The position numbers and the translations under genes were made by a program. A stretch of DNA of 64,000 bases. Source: Caldilineaceae bacterium. GTDB taxonomy: Bacteria > Chloroflexota > Anaerolineae > Caldilineales > Caldilineaceae. The stretch covers positions 21,549 to 85,548 of the forward strand of contig JALHQH010000052.1 in NCBI GenBank assembly GCA_022842065.1, written 5' to 3'. The notes under the pieces were generated by a model. That model was not told the origin of the DNA. It worked only from the letters and a program-made list of their open reading frames with translations, and did no database searches. Below are positions 23,815 through 31,984 of this stretch, piece after piece; position 1 is the first letter of the stretch; each line of letters begins with the position of its first letter.

Positions 23815-23856
23815 ACGAGTGAGGGTGCGCATTTAGAACTGTGCACCCTCACTCGT
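23815..23856. terminator. Bidirectional hairpin between epimerase and toxin genes
   Basis: Arms ACGAGTGAGGGTGC (23815-23828) and GCACCCTCACTCGT (23843-23856) are perfectly complementary. It lies between convergent genes, and its right arm contains the last codons and stop of the toxin gene. Confidence 0.75.
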
Positions 23857-24127
23857 CAAGATCGTCGTAAAATTCAGGACCCTCTTTTTTGCCAACCTTG
23901 AGCACTTCAACCACAAGTATATCATCTTCAATGCCATAAACAATGCGATATTGATCAAGCCGAATCCGATAGCGATCTTTGGCATTACGCAATTCTTTCG
24001 CCGCGACAGGGCGTGGATTGGTAACAAGGGCGGCAAGTAGCTGCTGAACCCGTTTTCGATAGTTACCAGGTAGCATATTAATCTGACGCAGGACGGCACC
24101 TTTGATCTTAAGCTGGTACAGCTTCAT
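23849..24127 (-). CDS. RelE/ParE family toxin
   Basis: A 92-aa (94 aa from the GTG at 24133) type II toxin-like protein. The layout of basic N-terminal helices (AVLRQINMLPGNYRKRVQQLLAAL), a NPRPVAAKELRNAKDRYRIRLDQYRIVYGIEDDILVVEVLKVGKKE core and a C-terminal tail matches RelE-type mRNA interferases. The basic and Arg residues RYRIRLDQYRIVY form the usual active-site strands. It overlaps the antitoxin gene by about 20 bases, the common antitoxin-first order. The start is uncertain between ATG 24127 and GTG 24133. Confidence 0.85.
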   Translation of the reverse strand: MKLYQLKIKGAVLRQINMLPGNYRKRVQQLLAALVTNPRPVAAKELRNAKDRYRIRLDQYRIVYGIEDDILVVEVLKVGKKEGPEFYDDLDE

Positions 24128-24401
24128 CTTCACCCAGCCATTGCTTGATCTCAGCCTCGTTTAAGGTGATTAACTCATCTTCGCCCTTTGCAATCTCCAG
24201 TTCAGCTTTCAACGCATCCAAACTATCTTCCAAATCTTCTACATGTTCGGCGATCCGATCCCACATTTGCGGCGAAATCAAGACGCCGACCGGCGTGCTA
24301 CGGCTGTTGATCACAACAGGCCCATTCGCCAGCTTTTCTAAAACAGCCAGATGGCTATTGCGCAGATCGGCAATGCTTGCCGTTTGTGGTAATTTATTCA
24401 T
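24108..24401 (-). CDS. Phd/YefM-type antitoxin
   Basis: A 97-aa antitoxin. The N-terminal half (IADLRNSHLAVLEKLANGPVVINSRSTPVGVLISPQMWDRI) matches the Phd/YefM DNA-binding fold, and the acidic C-terminal half (EDLEDSLDALKAELEIAKGEDEL) is the likely toxin-neutralising tail. I choose the ATG at 24401 because AAAGGG lies 8 bases upstream. The product should bind its own promoter and autoregulate with the toxin. The pair sits alone downstream of the six-gene lipid operon. Confidence 0.85.
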   Translation of the reverse strand: MNKLPQTASIADLRNSHLAVLEKLANGPVVINSRSTPVGVLISPQMWDRIAEHVEDLEDSLDALKAELEIAKGEDELITLNEAEIKQWLGEDEAVPA

Positions 24402-24467
24402 GCGATGACCCTTTCGTAGCATCTAGATAGCATCTGCCCGCTATTATGCATCCGAAAAGGAGATTTG

Positions 24468-26021
24468 TCAACCCCGAAGCCGTTGCCGCAATTCACCATA
24501 TAGCACTTTCGAACCGTGGCGTGTGTCAACTGGAATCGTGTCAACGCGTTGTAGTCGCCTTACCGCAGGCAGGGCGGCTTGTAATGCTTGGCGCACAGCG
24601 GTCCATTGCGCAGCGCGTGCAGTTTGCACAACCAACACCCCTTCGCCATCCACTTCAACAAAGGCAGCCCGTTCCACCCCAAGCTGGCTCATCGCGGCGG
24701 CTTCGATACCAAAGGGGTAGCGCGGCATACTGCCAGTCGCAAGCCGTGCATTACACCTGCCCAACAACCAAAGTTGCCCCTGCGTGTCCAGATAGCCGGC
24801 GTCACCCGTGCGGTGCCAGACTGTTCCAGCGACGTTGAATTTAGTCAAGCCATCGTTGCCGCCTAAATAGTGTTGCTGTACATGCGCCCCGCTGACGACA
24901 ATCTCTCCGCTACCCTGCGCCGGCAAACAATAGGCCGCAAAATCGGCCTGTGTGAAATTGCCCAATGCCGTGCCGACCGTATCAGGTATAATCGCCAGCT
25001 GAATCTCATCGATCGGCTTGCCTGCTAACAGCCCCTGTCCTGCCTGCATCGCCTGCCAATCTGCTGCGGTGTAGGCGTTCATCGCGCTGTGGGCAATCGG
25101 CTCTGCTTCGGTGGAGCCATAGACCGCCACCAGGTTGGCGTTGGGCAAGGTGTGGGCCAGTTTGGTAAGCAAACTGGGAAAGACAGGCCCGCCGCCGGTG
25201 TAAAGCTGCTGAATACCAGGCAATGTCTGTTTGTTCGCGGCCAACTGATCCGCCAATCGTTGACAAAAGGCGGGCGCGGCAAGCAGCCGATTGACGCTAT
25301 GTGTGGTCACTTCATCGACGATCTGCGCCCCATTGACTTTGTCCATCCGTTTGCCAATCTGTTGCGGGATCACCACCGTCACCCCACGCGCCAGGCTGGA
25401 GAGGATAAAGACCGGCAGTGTATTCAGCTCGATCTCACCCCGGTGCGCGGGGATAGTCTTACAGAGAATTTTGTGTTGTTCCAACAGAAAGCCATGCGAC
25501 CGCCCAATTGCCTTTGGCGAACCGGTTGAGCCACTGGTAAAGGTGATTAAGGCGAGATCGTCTGGACTGGTGGCGGCGTCAACGCAGGCGGTTGTTAACG
25601 TATCCATACGCACCAGTTGGCTGCCGGGCAGTACACTGTACAAGGAAAATTTGCGGCGAATCCGGCGAATGGCCCGCGTGGTGAAGCGCAACAGATGCGC
25701 CTTGGGCGAACCGACAAAGAGATCTGGTTGGACCAAGTTGCAGCAGCCATTGATCTGCGCCCGCCCCACCGCCGGGTCGATCAGCATCACCGTGACGCCA
25801 ATGCGTGCCAGGCCCAACAAGGTCACATAAAAGTCGATGCCAAGGGGGATGAGCAGCAGCGCACGTTGCCCTGCTCTAACACCTTGCGCCTGAAAAAACG
25901 CGCCGACGGCACGCGTTCGTGCGTCTAGCATGCGATAAGTAATGCGCGCTTGGTCGTGAATCAGGGCAACTTGGTTGGGATTTATGCGTGTGATTTCGCT
26001 AAGTAAATCGATAATGTTCAT
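24468..26021 (-). CDS. AMP-dependent acyl synthetase/ligase
   Basis: A 517-aa adenylate-forming enzyme. The P-loop ITFTSGSTGSPKA, the A5 motif VYGSTEAEP, the A7 motif HRTGDAGYLD, the A8 region LWLLGR and a late Lys (SKVLYGEL) are visible. It activates a carboxylic acid as acyl-AMP and then probably forms a thioester or another product. The central sequence resembles OleC-like and fatty-acid ligase groups more than acetyl-CoA synthetase, but the substrate is unknown. Its start overlaps the GNAT stop in an ATGA, so translation is coupled. It is the last gene of the six-gene operon. Confidence 0.85.
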   Translation of the reverse strand: MNIIDLLSEITRINPNQVALIHDQARITYRMLDARTRAVGAFFQAQGVRAGQRALLLIPLGIDFYVTLLGLARIGVTVMLIDPAVGRAQINGCCNLVQPDLFVGSPKAHLLRFTTRAIRRIRRKFSLYSVLPGSQLVRMDTLTTACVDAATSPDDLALITFTSGSTGSPKAIGRSHGFLLEQHKILCKTIPAHRGEIELNTLPVFILSSLARGVTVVIPQQIGKRMDKVNGAQIVDEVTTHSVNRLLAAPAFCQRLADQLAANKQTLPGIQQLYTGGGPVFPSLLTKLAHTLPNANLVAVYGSTEAEPIAHSAMNAYTAADWQAMQAGQGLLAGKPIDEIQLAIIPDTVGTALGNFTQADFAAYCLPAQGSGEIVVSGAHVQQHYLGGNDGLTKFNVAGTVWHRTGDAGYLDTQGQLWLLGRCNARLATGSMPRYPFGIEAAAMSQLGVERAAFVEVDGEGVLVVQTARAAQWTAVRQALQAALPAVRRLQRVDTIPVDTRHGSKVLYGELRQRLRG

Positions 26022-27043
26022 GGCAATAGCTCTTTCCCATAGAGCGCGTAGCGGCGGATCGTCTGCGCCGACTTGTCACTGATTGTGCGCGAAACATTTT
26101 CATCATGCATGAGCGCGTGAATCGCCCTCTGGTAACCCAACGCTGCCGCCCGCTGATGGATCGCACGCGCCAGATAACTGCCCAACCCGGCGTATTGACG
26201 GGCGGGATGGCGGGCCAGCGTTTTGACAATGACGGTGTCGATGCTTTCGCCGCGCTGCTGTTGTCGATAATCGGGCAGCGCCAGCACATAGCCGACGAGT
26301 TGCCCAGCCTGTTCGGCCAACAGGAAAAGATCGGGCACAAGGTAAGCTGTCAACGGCAGATAGAGCGCTAGAAACGCTGCCAAGGTAATCGGCGTATAGA
26401 GAAAATTGTGGGCAAAGCTCTGGCAAGAAAGCGCATAAAGCGCCGTTAACTCCGCTTGGGCCTGTGTCGGATCGAAGGTCCGCAGCGTCAGCCCCAACGC
26501 GCTGACCTTGCGGGCAAATTTGTCGGCAGAGGGATCGGTATAACCGGCGGTCGCGGTTTGCGCCGAGCGGTAGGTCGCAATCGGCGTAAAGCCGGCGTCG
26601 TGAAAGATTGCCGGCCAGTCACATGGCGTGTAATACTCTAGAAAGAAAGGCGGCTGTGTCCCCGCTTCGGTGACCAGGCGATAGTTGTGCCAACTGTTGC
26701 CATCCATCGGCCCGATCACATAGTCATACCCTTGGCCTGCCAGGTGGACACAGGCATGATCAAGCAATTGGCGACCGGCCACTGGGGCTTGGGCATAAAA
26801 ATGACCGAGGACCGCGCTCTTATGGCCAGGTACGGTAGGCACCTGCTGGGTCCACAGCGAGCAGATCGCGCCCAACTTGCTGCCCTCAATCAGACACCAG
26901 GTCTCAACATTTTGTTGGCGCAAATGCGCCAGATCGGGCATGGCCGGATGGTTGATCGCGCTAATTGCCCCCGGCGTGAGTGATTGCAGGTTGACAATGG
27001 TTGTTGCATCGTGCTGTTGCATAGATTTATCGTGCTGTTGCAT
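26018..27043 (-). CDS. GNAT-like acyltransferase
   Basis: A 341-aa protein with a C-terminal GNAT fold (about residues 230-330: PDLFLLAEQAGQLVGYVLALPDY, then VIVKTLARHPARQYAGLGSYLARAIHQRAAALGYQRAIHALMHDENVS). The N-terminal half may be a second, degenerate GNAT domain (HFYAQAP...GMDGNSWHNYRLV). It probably transfers an acyl group from CoA to an amine or alcohol. The first codons contain a perfect 15-base repeat (27009-27023 and 27030-27044, 21 bases apart) that duplicates seven residues and the start codon, so ATG 27043 and ATG 27022 are both possible. The gene begins 4 bases after the kinase stop. Confidence 0.78.
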   Translation of the reverse strand: MQQHDKSMQQHDATTIVNLQSLTPGAISAINHPAMPDLAHLRQQNVETWCLIEGSKLGAICSLWTQQVPTVPGHKSAVLGHFYAQAPVAGRQLLDHACVHLAGQGYDYVIGPMDGNSWHNYRLVTEAGTQPPFFLEYYTPCDWPAIFHDAGFTPIATYRSAQTATAGYTDPSADKFARKVSALGLTLRTFDPTQAQAELTALYALSCQSFAHNFLYTPITLAAFLALYLPLTAYLVPDLFLLAEQAGQLVGYVLALPDYRQQQRGESIDTVIVKTLARHPARQYAGLGSYLARAIHQRAAALGYQRAIHALMHDENVSRTISDKSAQTIRRYALYGKELLP

Positions 27044-27047
27044 AAGT

Positions 27048-27986
27048 TTAATTGATCAGAAACCAATGGGCGGCTGGCATGGCATCGAATGGATGGATAA
27101 ATGCCGGCGCGCGCTGTTTACGCATGACCAGATGACCCAATAGGAGTGCCAGCAAGCCAACCAACCAGAGCAGCGGTCCACCGATCCACAGACAATAAAC
27201 CGTCAAAAGGCCGGTCAGCCGTGTATGGGTGGCGAACCACGTCGGCAGCGCCTGTGCGCTGATCGCTAGTCCACCAAAGATCGTCAGTTGATAGAGTAAA
27301 AAACCATTCCCCCCCACCAGCAGCAGGGTCAGTGCCAGGTAGCCCCCAATGGGAATTAGCAGGTTATCCAGCCCATGCCAGGCAATCGCCTCAACCAGCG
27401 TCGTGATCAAGGTGACAGTCAGCGCCACCAGCACTATCGTTGACCAGGGCAGTGCGGTCAACCACCTGAGCAAAGGCATAGTAAGCACCAGGCTGACTAC
27501 CCCAAAGGCTGCTACCCCTTCCCAACTCTTGCGCCCATCGTGTATCCCAAAGTGATGTTTGCCCCAGTGCGCACCGACCAGTGCCGCGGCGGTATCAGCG
27601 ACGGTGAGAATGGCCAGCGGCAACACATAAAGGACGGGTGTGGTCGGTGTTAAGGCAAAGAGCAGCGCAATCGCCAGTGCAAAGAGTAGTTCACCCGCGG
27701 AGGTGCGGTTGACATCGTGTAACGTGCCGCCCAAGTGCCGGCGGAGGTAGGGCACATGGCGCAAGGCGAGCAAGATCAACCCACCCACCGCGCAGATCGT
27801 CAGCACCGGCCAGCTTGCATCAAACAGCCAGGGGAAGGTTAACGCCGTCAGCCCCAGCGCAACGTGCAGGGTTTTGCGTTGCCATTCGGGATGCCAGCCA
27901 TAGCGTTTGCCAAGGAGCCGCACACCAACGAGTAAACCGACCAAGGCCAATATTACGCCGGTCACTTTGAGGTAATCAACGATCAT
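27048..27986 (-). CDS. CTP-dependent polyprenol/phytol kinase-like membrane protein
   Basis: A 312-aa integral membrane protein of about eight helices. RKTLHVALG, NRTSAGELLFALA and ADTAAALVGAHWGKHHFGIHDGRKSWEG match the dolichol kinase, VTE5/VTE6 phytol kinase and CDP-archaeol-type membrane nucleotidyl/phosphotransferase superfamily. These proteins phosphorylate or activate prenyl alcohols or diacylglycerols using CTP. Its ATG overlaps the DUF3419 stop as ATGA. A prenyl-phosphate product would be a natural substrate or by-product for the UbiA enzyme of the operon. Confidence 0.82.
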   Translation of the reverse strand: MIVDYLKVTGVILALVGLLVGVRLLGKRYGWHPEWQRKTLHVALGLTALTFPWLFDASWPVLTICAVGGLILLALRHVPYLRRHLGGTLHDVNRTSAGELLFALAIALLFALTPTTPVLYVLPLAILTVADTAAALVGAHWGKHHFGIHDGRKSWEGVAAFGVVSLVLTMPLLRWLTALPWSTIVLVALTVTLITTLVEAIAWHGLDNLLIPIGGYLALTLLLVGGNGFLLYQLTIFGGLAISAQALPTWFATHTRLTGLLTVYCLWIGGPLLWLVGLLALLLGHLVMRKQRAPAFIHPFDAMPAAHWFLIN

Positions 27987-29092
27987 AGCAACTCCTCAAT
28001 CTGTAAGGCACTGTAGAAGATCGCTTTATCCTGGGCATGTAACCCGTTGGCCAGCGCCGTGAGTGGCCGTAAGCGATCCTGTAGCTGGGGCGGGCAGTGA
28101 CGCGGCACCATCATGTTCCAATAAAGCAGCCGCGCGGCCTGCGCGCCGATGGCGGTGAGCTGTGCCAACACCGTGCTGTAATTGGCGGCAGACATGTACT
28201 CAAAAATATTGCTAAGATTGAACTTGTCAATGCGTACCCCATCGGCAGCACAGCGTTCGGCATATTCTTCCACCGCAAGCAACTGCCACTCCAGGCGATC
28301 CAGATTGCGCCGAATCGGCTCAAAATTTTCGGGCCGCAGGGCAAAAGGTAGTTGCGCCCCGTGGGTGCCGGTCAGGATCCAATGGAGGTAGGGATTGCCG
28401 GCAGGATCGAGATCGCAGAGGCCGTGGCGAATTTTATCGGCAACATGCGCCGCAAAATCGCCATCGACATAGGTAAAAAAGGCCGGGTCGCGCCCCACCT
28501 TGCCCATCACGGTTTGTGAGAAGAAGAGCCGCATCAGCAACCGCCAGCGCCAGTTATTCCATTGCTTGTCAAAGAAGTGGCGACGGTCTTCAATTGTTTG
28601 GGCAGACAAAAGTTGGTCAACCGTTGCTTGGCGATGGGCGAGCGGCAGCACCCATTCGCGGAAAAGGCGGAAATAGCGTTCAAACTTGCCCACGCCCCCC
28701 AGCCCATAACGGTTGATCTCCCCTACCCGGCTGTCCCAAAAGACTCGCGCCGCAGCGCCCAACAAGGGGCGGCAGCGCTGATAAAGGGACCCCCGATCTG
28801 CGTAGGGGCGTGAACCCATCAGCGCCAACAATTCGCCATGGTCCAGCACCCGATAAGCCGCCACGCGCAATTCCAAACAAAAAAGCTGGGCCGGATTCAA
28901 GTCCAACGCAATCACGCGCGCCGGATCCCTGGCCAGCAACGCCAGCGCATTATCCCCCGCCGACGCAATCGAGAGACAGGTCTGCCCTGGCTGCACATCC
29001 AATCCCGCCAGCAACACATCCGCATCCTCCCACACCTGGGCGTAACGAATCGTGGAAAAGTCAGCCTTCTGGGCAATTTCACTCTGGATCAT
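27983..29092 (-). CDS. DUF3419 family protein, BtaA-like 3-amino-3-carboxypropyl transferase
   Basis: A 369-aa SAM-dependent enzyme. The N-terminus IRYAQVWEDADVLL and the SAM-binding segment LSIASAGDNALALL...ALDLNPAQLFCLELR match the DUF3419/BtaA group. BtaA transfers the 3-amino-3-carboxypropyl part of SAM to diacylglycerol in betaine-lipid synthesis. Start at 29092 is supported by TAGGAG 8 bases upstream; the open reading upstream runs into the repeat. There is no BtaB-type N-methyltransferase next to it, so the product here may be different from DGTS. Confidence 0.82.
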   Translation of the reverse strand: MIQSEIAQKADFSTIRYAQVWEDADVLLAGLDVQPGQTCLSIASAGDNALALLARDPARVIALDLNPAQLFCLELRVAAYRVLDHGELLALMGSRPYADRGSLYQRCRPLLGAAARVFWDSRVGEINRYGLGGVGKFERYFRLFREWVLPLAHRQATVDQLLSAQTIEDRRHFFDKQWNNWRWRLLMRLFFSQTVMGKVGRDPAFFTYVDGDFAAHVADKIRHGLCDLDPAGNPYLHWILTGTHGAQLPFALRPENFEPIRRNLDRLEWQLLAVEEYAERCAADGVRIDKFNLSNIFEYMSAANYSTVLAQLTAIGAQAARLLYWNMMVPRHCPPQLQDRLRPLTALANGLHAQDKAIFYSALQIEELL

Positions 29093-29100
29093 AAACTGGC

Positions 29101-29236
29101 TCCTAACTTTTAAAACGTGAGGCGTGAAACGTAAAACGTAATGCGTAAAGTGTGGTGGGGGAGACAATTTCACGTTTTACGTTTCACGTTTTACGCTTCA
29201 CGTTTTACGCTTCACGTTTTACGTTTTACGCTTCAC
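29101..29236. repeat. Period-7 tandem words in inverted arrangement, running into a CDS end
   Basis: The left half has GTGAGGC, GTGAAAC, GTAAAAC, GTAATGC units; the right half has TTTTACG, TTTCACG, CTTCACG units, all 7 bases long, and complementary to the left. It separates the dikinase from the DUF3419 gene inside the operon. The last five residues and stop of the dikinase gene (KRKT-stop) are encoded by the right arm. Confidence 0.9.
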
Positions 29237-31984
29237 CACTCCCGTCGCCCCATCCATCTCGACCACATCCCCGGTTTGCAGCCAGTCCATCACGCCGTCG
29301 ATGGCGACGATGGCAGGGATGCCCAGTTCGCGGGCGACGATGGCGGAGTGGGAGAGCAGGCTGCCCCGTTCGACCAGGATGCCGGCGGCGTTGGCAAAGA
29401 GGGTGATCCAGCCGGGGTCGGTAAAGCGCGCGACCATAATTTCACCTGGCTGGAGGGTCGCTTGCCGCGGATCAGCAATGACACGCACGGGCGCGCAGAC
29501 CACGCCGGCACAACAGCCAATTCCTTGTCGGTGCTGTTGTTCAGCGTCAGGCCTGGTCGCGGTGACCGCATATGCCTCTGTTTTGAAGGCGGCGAAGCTA
29601 AGGCCATGCGCGGTAAAACGGTTGGGCGGGGCCGGCAACGCGGCAAAGTGAGCCTGCTCGGCTTTGCGCAAGGCAATCAGCCCGCGCAGATCATAGGTTG
29701 TCGTTGCCCCATCAATGACGGCCATTACCTCGCTTACCGCCAGCAAGAAGATTGACTTGGGGTCATCGATCAGCCCGGCGGTGCAGAGCCGTTCGCCCAT
29801 GGCGAGGAAAATTTGGCGGGCATAACCAAAAACGCGGGTGCGTTCAAAGCGTAGATTCTCCCGGTCGCGCACCCGTGCTTTGGCCCATTGCACCAGGTGG
29901 CCGGCTAGCCAACGGCGGAGCGGGTGCCCAGGGAAAAGTGGGATCAATGCTTGGGCCACGGTTGTTGGCTGCGCCGCCTTCGCCTGGTTGGTTGGTGCGA
30001 TTGTGGCATAACGTTTTGCCAATTGGCCAATGGCCCGCAGCAAGGTCGTCGGGTCATCGTGCAAGGTAGGGCTCTCCAGCTTTAACTCCTGGAAGCAGCG
30101 GTTGCCAAACTTGGCTAGATAAGCCTCATATTCGGCTTGCAGCGCGGGATAAGCCGCTAGGGCAGCAACAGCTGCTTCCACTGTGTCATGACAGAGGATC
30201 TCGATCAGGTTGGGGGCTTGGGCAGCTAAAGTCGCCATCTGCTGGATGCGGCGCGCCGGTTCGGCACTGATAATATCGCCCTGCCCGATCAACAGTTCAC
30301 TGTGCAGCTGTAACCCTGCCTCGCCGGCTTGGCCGGCTAACAATTTGCGCGACAGGCCAAAGGCGATCATGCAGAGAAAGTCATTGACCAGCGGTGCATC
30401 CCATTTGGTCAACAACTGCTGCTCGATGGTGCGGTAGGCGGCGGCTAATTCTACTAAAGATAGCTGCTGCAACTGGGCGGTTGGCCGTGACAGCGCATGA
30501 TCAAGCCGGCTGTAAAAACGTTTGATCGCCCCTTTGAGCGTGAGCTGGCTGCCCAACAAACCCAACCCGGCACGCGCCAGTTGCAGGCCATCGACAAAAC
30601 GTTGCCAGCGCGTTGGCGGTGTCGGGAAGAGCTGGGCCACCATTTCAGCAGCGAGCGGCTCTTTCACCCCCATCATCTGCTCCATAAAGCGGCGGTTCAG
30701 GCGGAAGCCCGGGAAAAGCGCCAGGATGCGATACCAGTTGAGCAGGTTGTAATAGACATGGCCGTTGACATAGCCCAACAGGTTATGAAAGGCATGATCG
30801 GCTGCTGCTATTTTGGCCGGCGCGACCCCCATCTGCTGGCAGAATTCAATGTAGACCTCGGCATAGACGTGGCGGGCAAAGGAGAAGGTCAGCGGTGACG
30901 TGACGCCACTATAGCTCTCGACGATGTTGCTGTTGTCCCAAATCGTTGGTTGCCCTTGGGTTTTGTTAATCGGGATCTGTACCGGCGGCGTAACGACTAA
31001 CCCCTCCCTAACCCTCCCCAGCTTAGGGAGGGAACCTTGTCGGCTCCTCCCCCAACCTGGGGGAGGTTGGGTGGGGGTGCCTTGGTCGTTACACGGCGGC
31101 AAAGTAGTAATTGGTCGCGCCTGGAGGAGATAGAGCCGCCCATCTTCCAGCGCCCACTCAATATCTTGCGGGGCACCGCGCTGTGCTTCCACTTGGGTCA
31201 ACAACATCACCAGCGCGCGGATGGTCGCCGGGGCAAGCAGTGCAGTCGGCTCGACTACCTGTTGGTGTAGCACCGTGCCACTGCGATCAACTGTATAGGT
31301 ATCACCATTGACCGCGCCACTAACCAACTGATCCGCCAGGCCAAGGGTCGCCGTGATCATACAGCGGGTGCGATCCCCAGAAACGGGATCGGCACCAAAG
31401 GCCACCCCAGCCACATCGGCGTCGACCATGCGCTGGACGATTACGGCGGGGAGCTGATTGTTACATGCAGCGTGCTGGTAAGCGGCCGTCAGTCGTGCTT
31501 GGTAGATCCCCACATGCTGGGCAAACGCTGACTGCCAGACCGCACAGACCTGCTCCCCAATCTGGGCGCGGCGTACCTGTAAAAAGCTGGCGAGTTGGCC
31601 GGCAAAAGAAGCGGTCTCCCCATCCTCACCAATCGCCGACGAGCGGACCGCGAACAGGGCGCTGGGTGCTGGATCTAGGGCTGTGAGCGCTTGGTTGATC
31701 GCCACGGCGACGGCCGGATTGAGTTGCAGTACACCGAGTGCTTGACCCTGGGCTAAGGCAATGCGTTGATCAGCACTGAGCGAAGCTAACAATGCTGCCG
31801 GGGTGATCACAAACCAGGCGGGAATGGGAAAGGCCTGGCCCAGGGCGGCGAGGGTTGCTGCTTTGCCACCCATCGTTGCGCGGTCGGGCGGATCAGCCGG
31901 CCACTGGATGAAATTGCTGCGCTCTATTCCTTCGATTTTGCATTCCCATAAGGCTGTTTGTTCAGTCGTCTGTGTTAGAACCAT
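29219..31984 (-). CDS. PEP synthase/rifampin phosphotransferase-like dikinase
   Basis: A 921-aa protein: an N-terminal ATP-grasp domain (residues about 1-330; MGGKAATLAALGQ, FAVRSSAIGEDGETASFAGQ, DIEWALEDGRLYLLQARPIT), a long helical middle region, and a C-terminal swivelling domain with the phosphohistidine GSLLSHSAIVARE (His879). The TIM-barrel PEP/pyruvate domain of true PEP synthases is missing, so the layout is that of rifampin phosphotransferase: ATP is split to AMP and phosphate, and a phosphate passes to a substrate bound by the middle region. About 35 residues at roughly 295-335 (QPPPGWGRSRQ and neighbours) come from an inserted palindromic element. ATG 31984 has GGGAG upstream and overlaps the UbiA stop by 10 bases. 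Confidence 0.85.
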   Translation of the reverse strand: MVLTQTTEQTALWECKIEGIERSNFIQWPADPPDRATMGGKAATLAALGQAFPIPAWFVITPAALLASLSADQRIALAQGQALGVLQLNPAVAVAINQALTALDPAPSALFAVRSSAIGEDGETASFAGQLASFLQVRRAQIGEQVCAVWQSAFAQHVGIYQARLTAAYQHAACNNQLPAVIVQRMVDADVAGVAFGADPVSGDRTRCMITATLGLADQLVSGAVNGDTYTVDRSGTVLHQQVVEPTALLAPATIRALVMLLTQVEAQRGAPQDIEWALEDGRLYLLQARPITTLPPCNDQGTPTQPPPGWGRSRQGSLPKLGRVREGLVVTPPVQIPINKTQGQPTIWDNSNIVESYSGVTSPLTFSFARHVYAEVYIEFCQQMGVAPAKIAAADHAFHNLLGYVNGHVYYNLLNWYRILALFPGFRLNRRFMEQMMGVKEPLAAEMVAQLFPTPPTRWQRFVDGLQLARAGLGLLGSQLTLKGAIKRFYSRLDHALSRPTAQLQQLSLVELAAAYRTIEQQLLTKWDAPLVNDFLCMIAFGLSRKLLAGQAGEAGLQLHSELLIGQGDIISAEPARRIQQMATLAAQAPNLIEILCHDTVEAAVAALAAYPALQAEYEAYLAKFGNRCFQELKLESPTLHDDPTTLLRAIGQLAKRYATIAPTNQAKAAQPTTVAQALIPLFPGHPLRRWLAGHLVQWAKARVRDRENLRFERTRVFGYARQIFLAMGERLCTAGLIDDPKSIFLLAVSEVMAVIDGATTTYDLRGLIALRKAEQAHFAALPAPPNRFTAHGLSFAAFKTEAYAVTATRPDAEQQHRQGIGCCAGVVCAPVRVIADPRQATLQPGEIMVARFTDPGWITLFANAAGILVERGSLLSHSAIVARELGIPAIVAIDGVMDWLQTGDVVEMDGATGVVKRKT
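30990..31094. repeat. Palindromic element inserted in frame inside the dikinase gene
   Basis: Outer arms GTAACGAC (30990-30997) and GTCGTTAC (31085-31092) enclose two inner hairpins: CCCTCCCTAA/TTAGGGAGGG and CCTCCCCCA/TGGGGGAGG. The same 6 bases GGCGGC flank it on both sides (30984-30989 and 31095-31100). The inserted length, 105 bases, is a multiple of three, so the gene stays open and gains about 35 Pro/Gly-rich residues. Confidence 0.8.

Noticed and set aside
29219..31984. Canonical PEP synthase or pyruvate phosphate dikinase
   Set aside because: The C-terminal PEP/pyruvate TIM barrel is missing; the order ATP-grasp, middle, His domain fits rifampin phosphotransferase-like enzymes.
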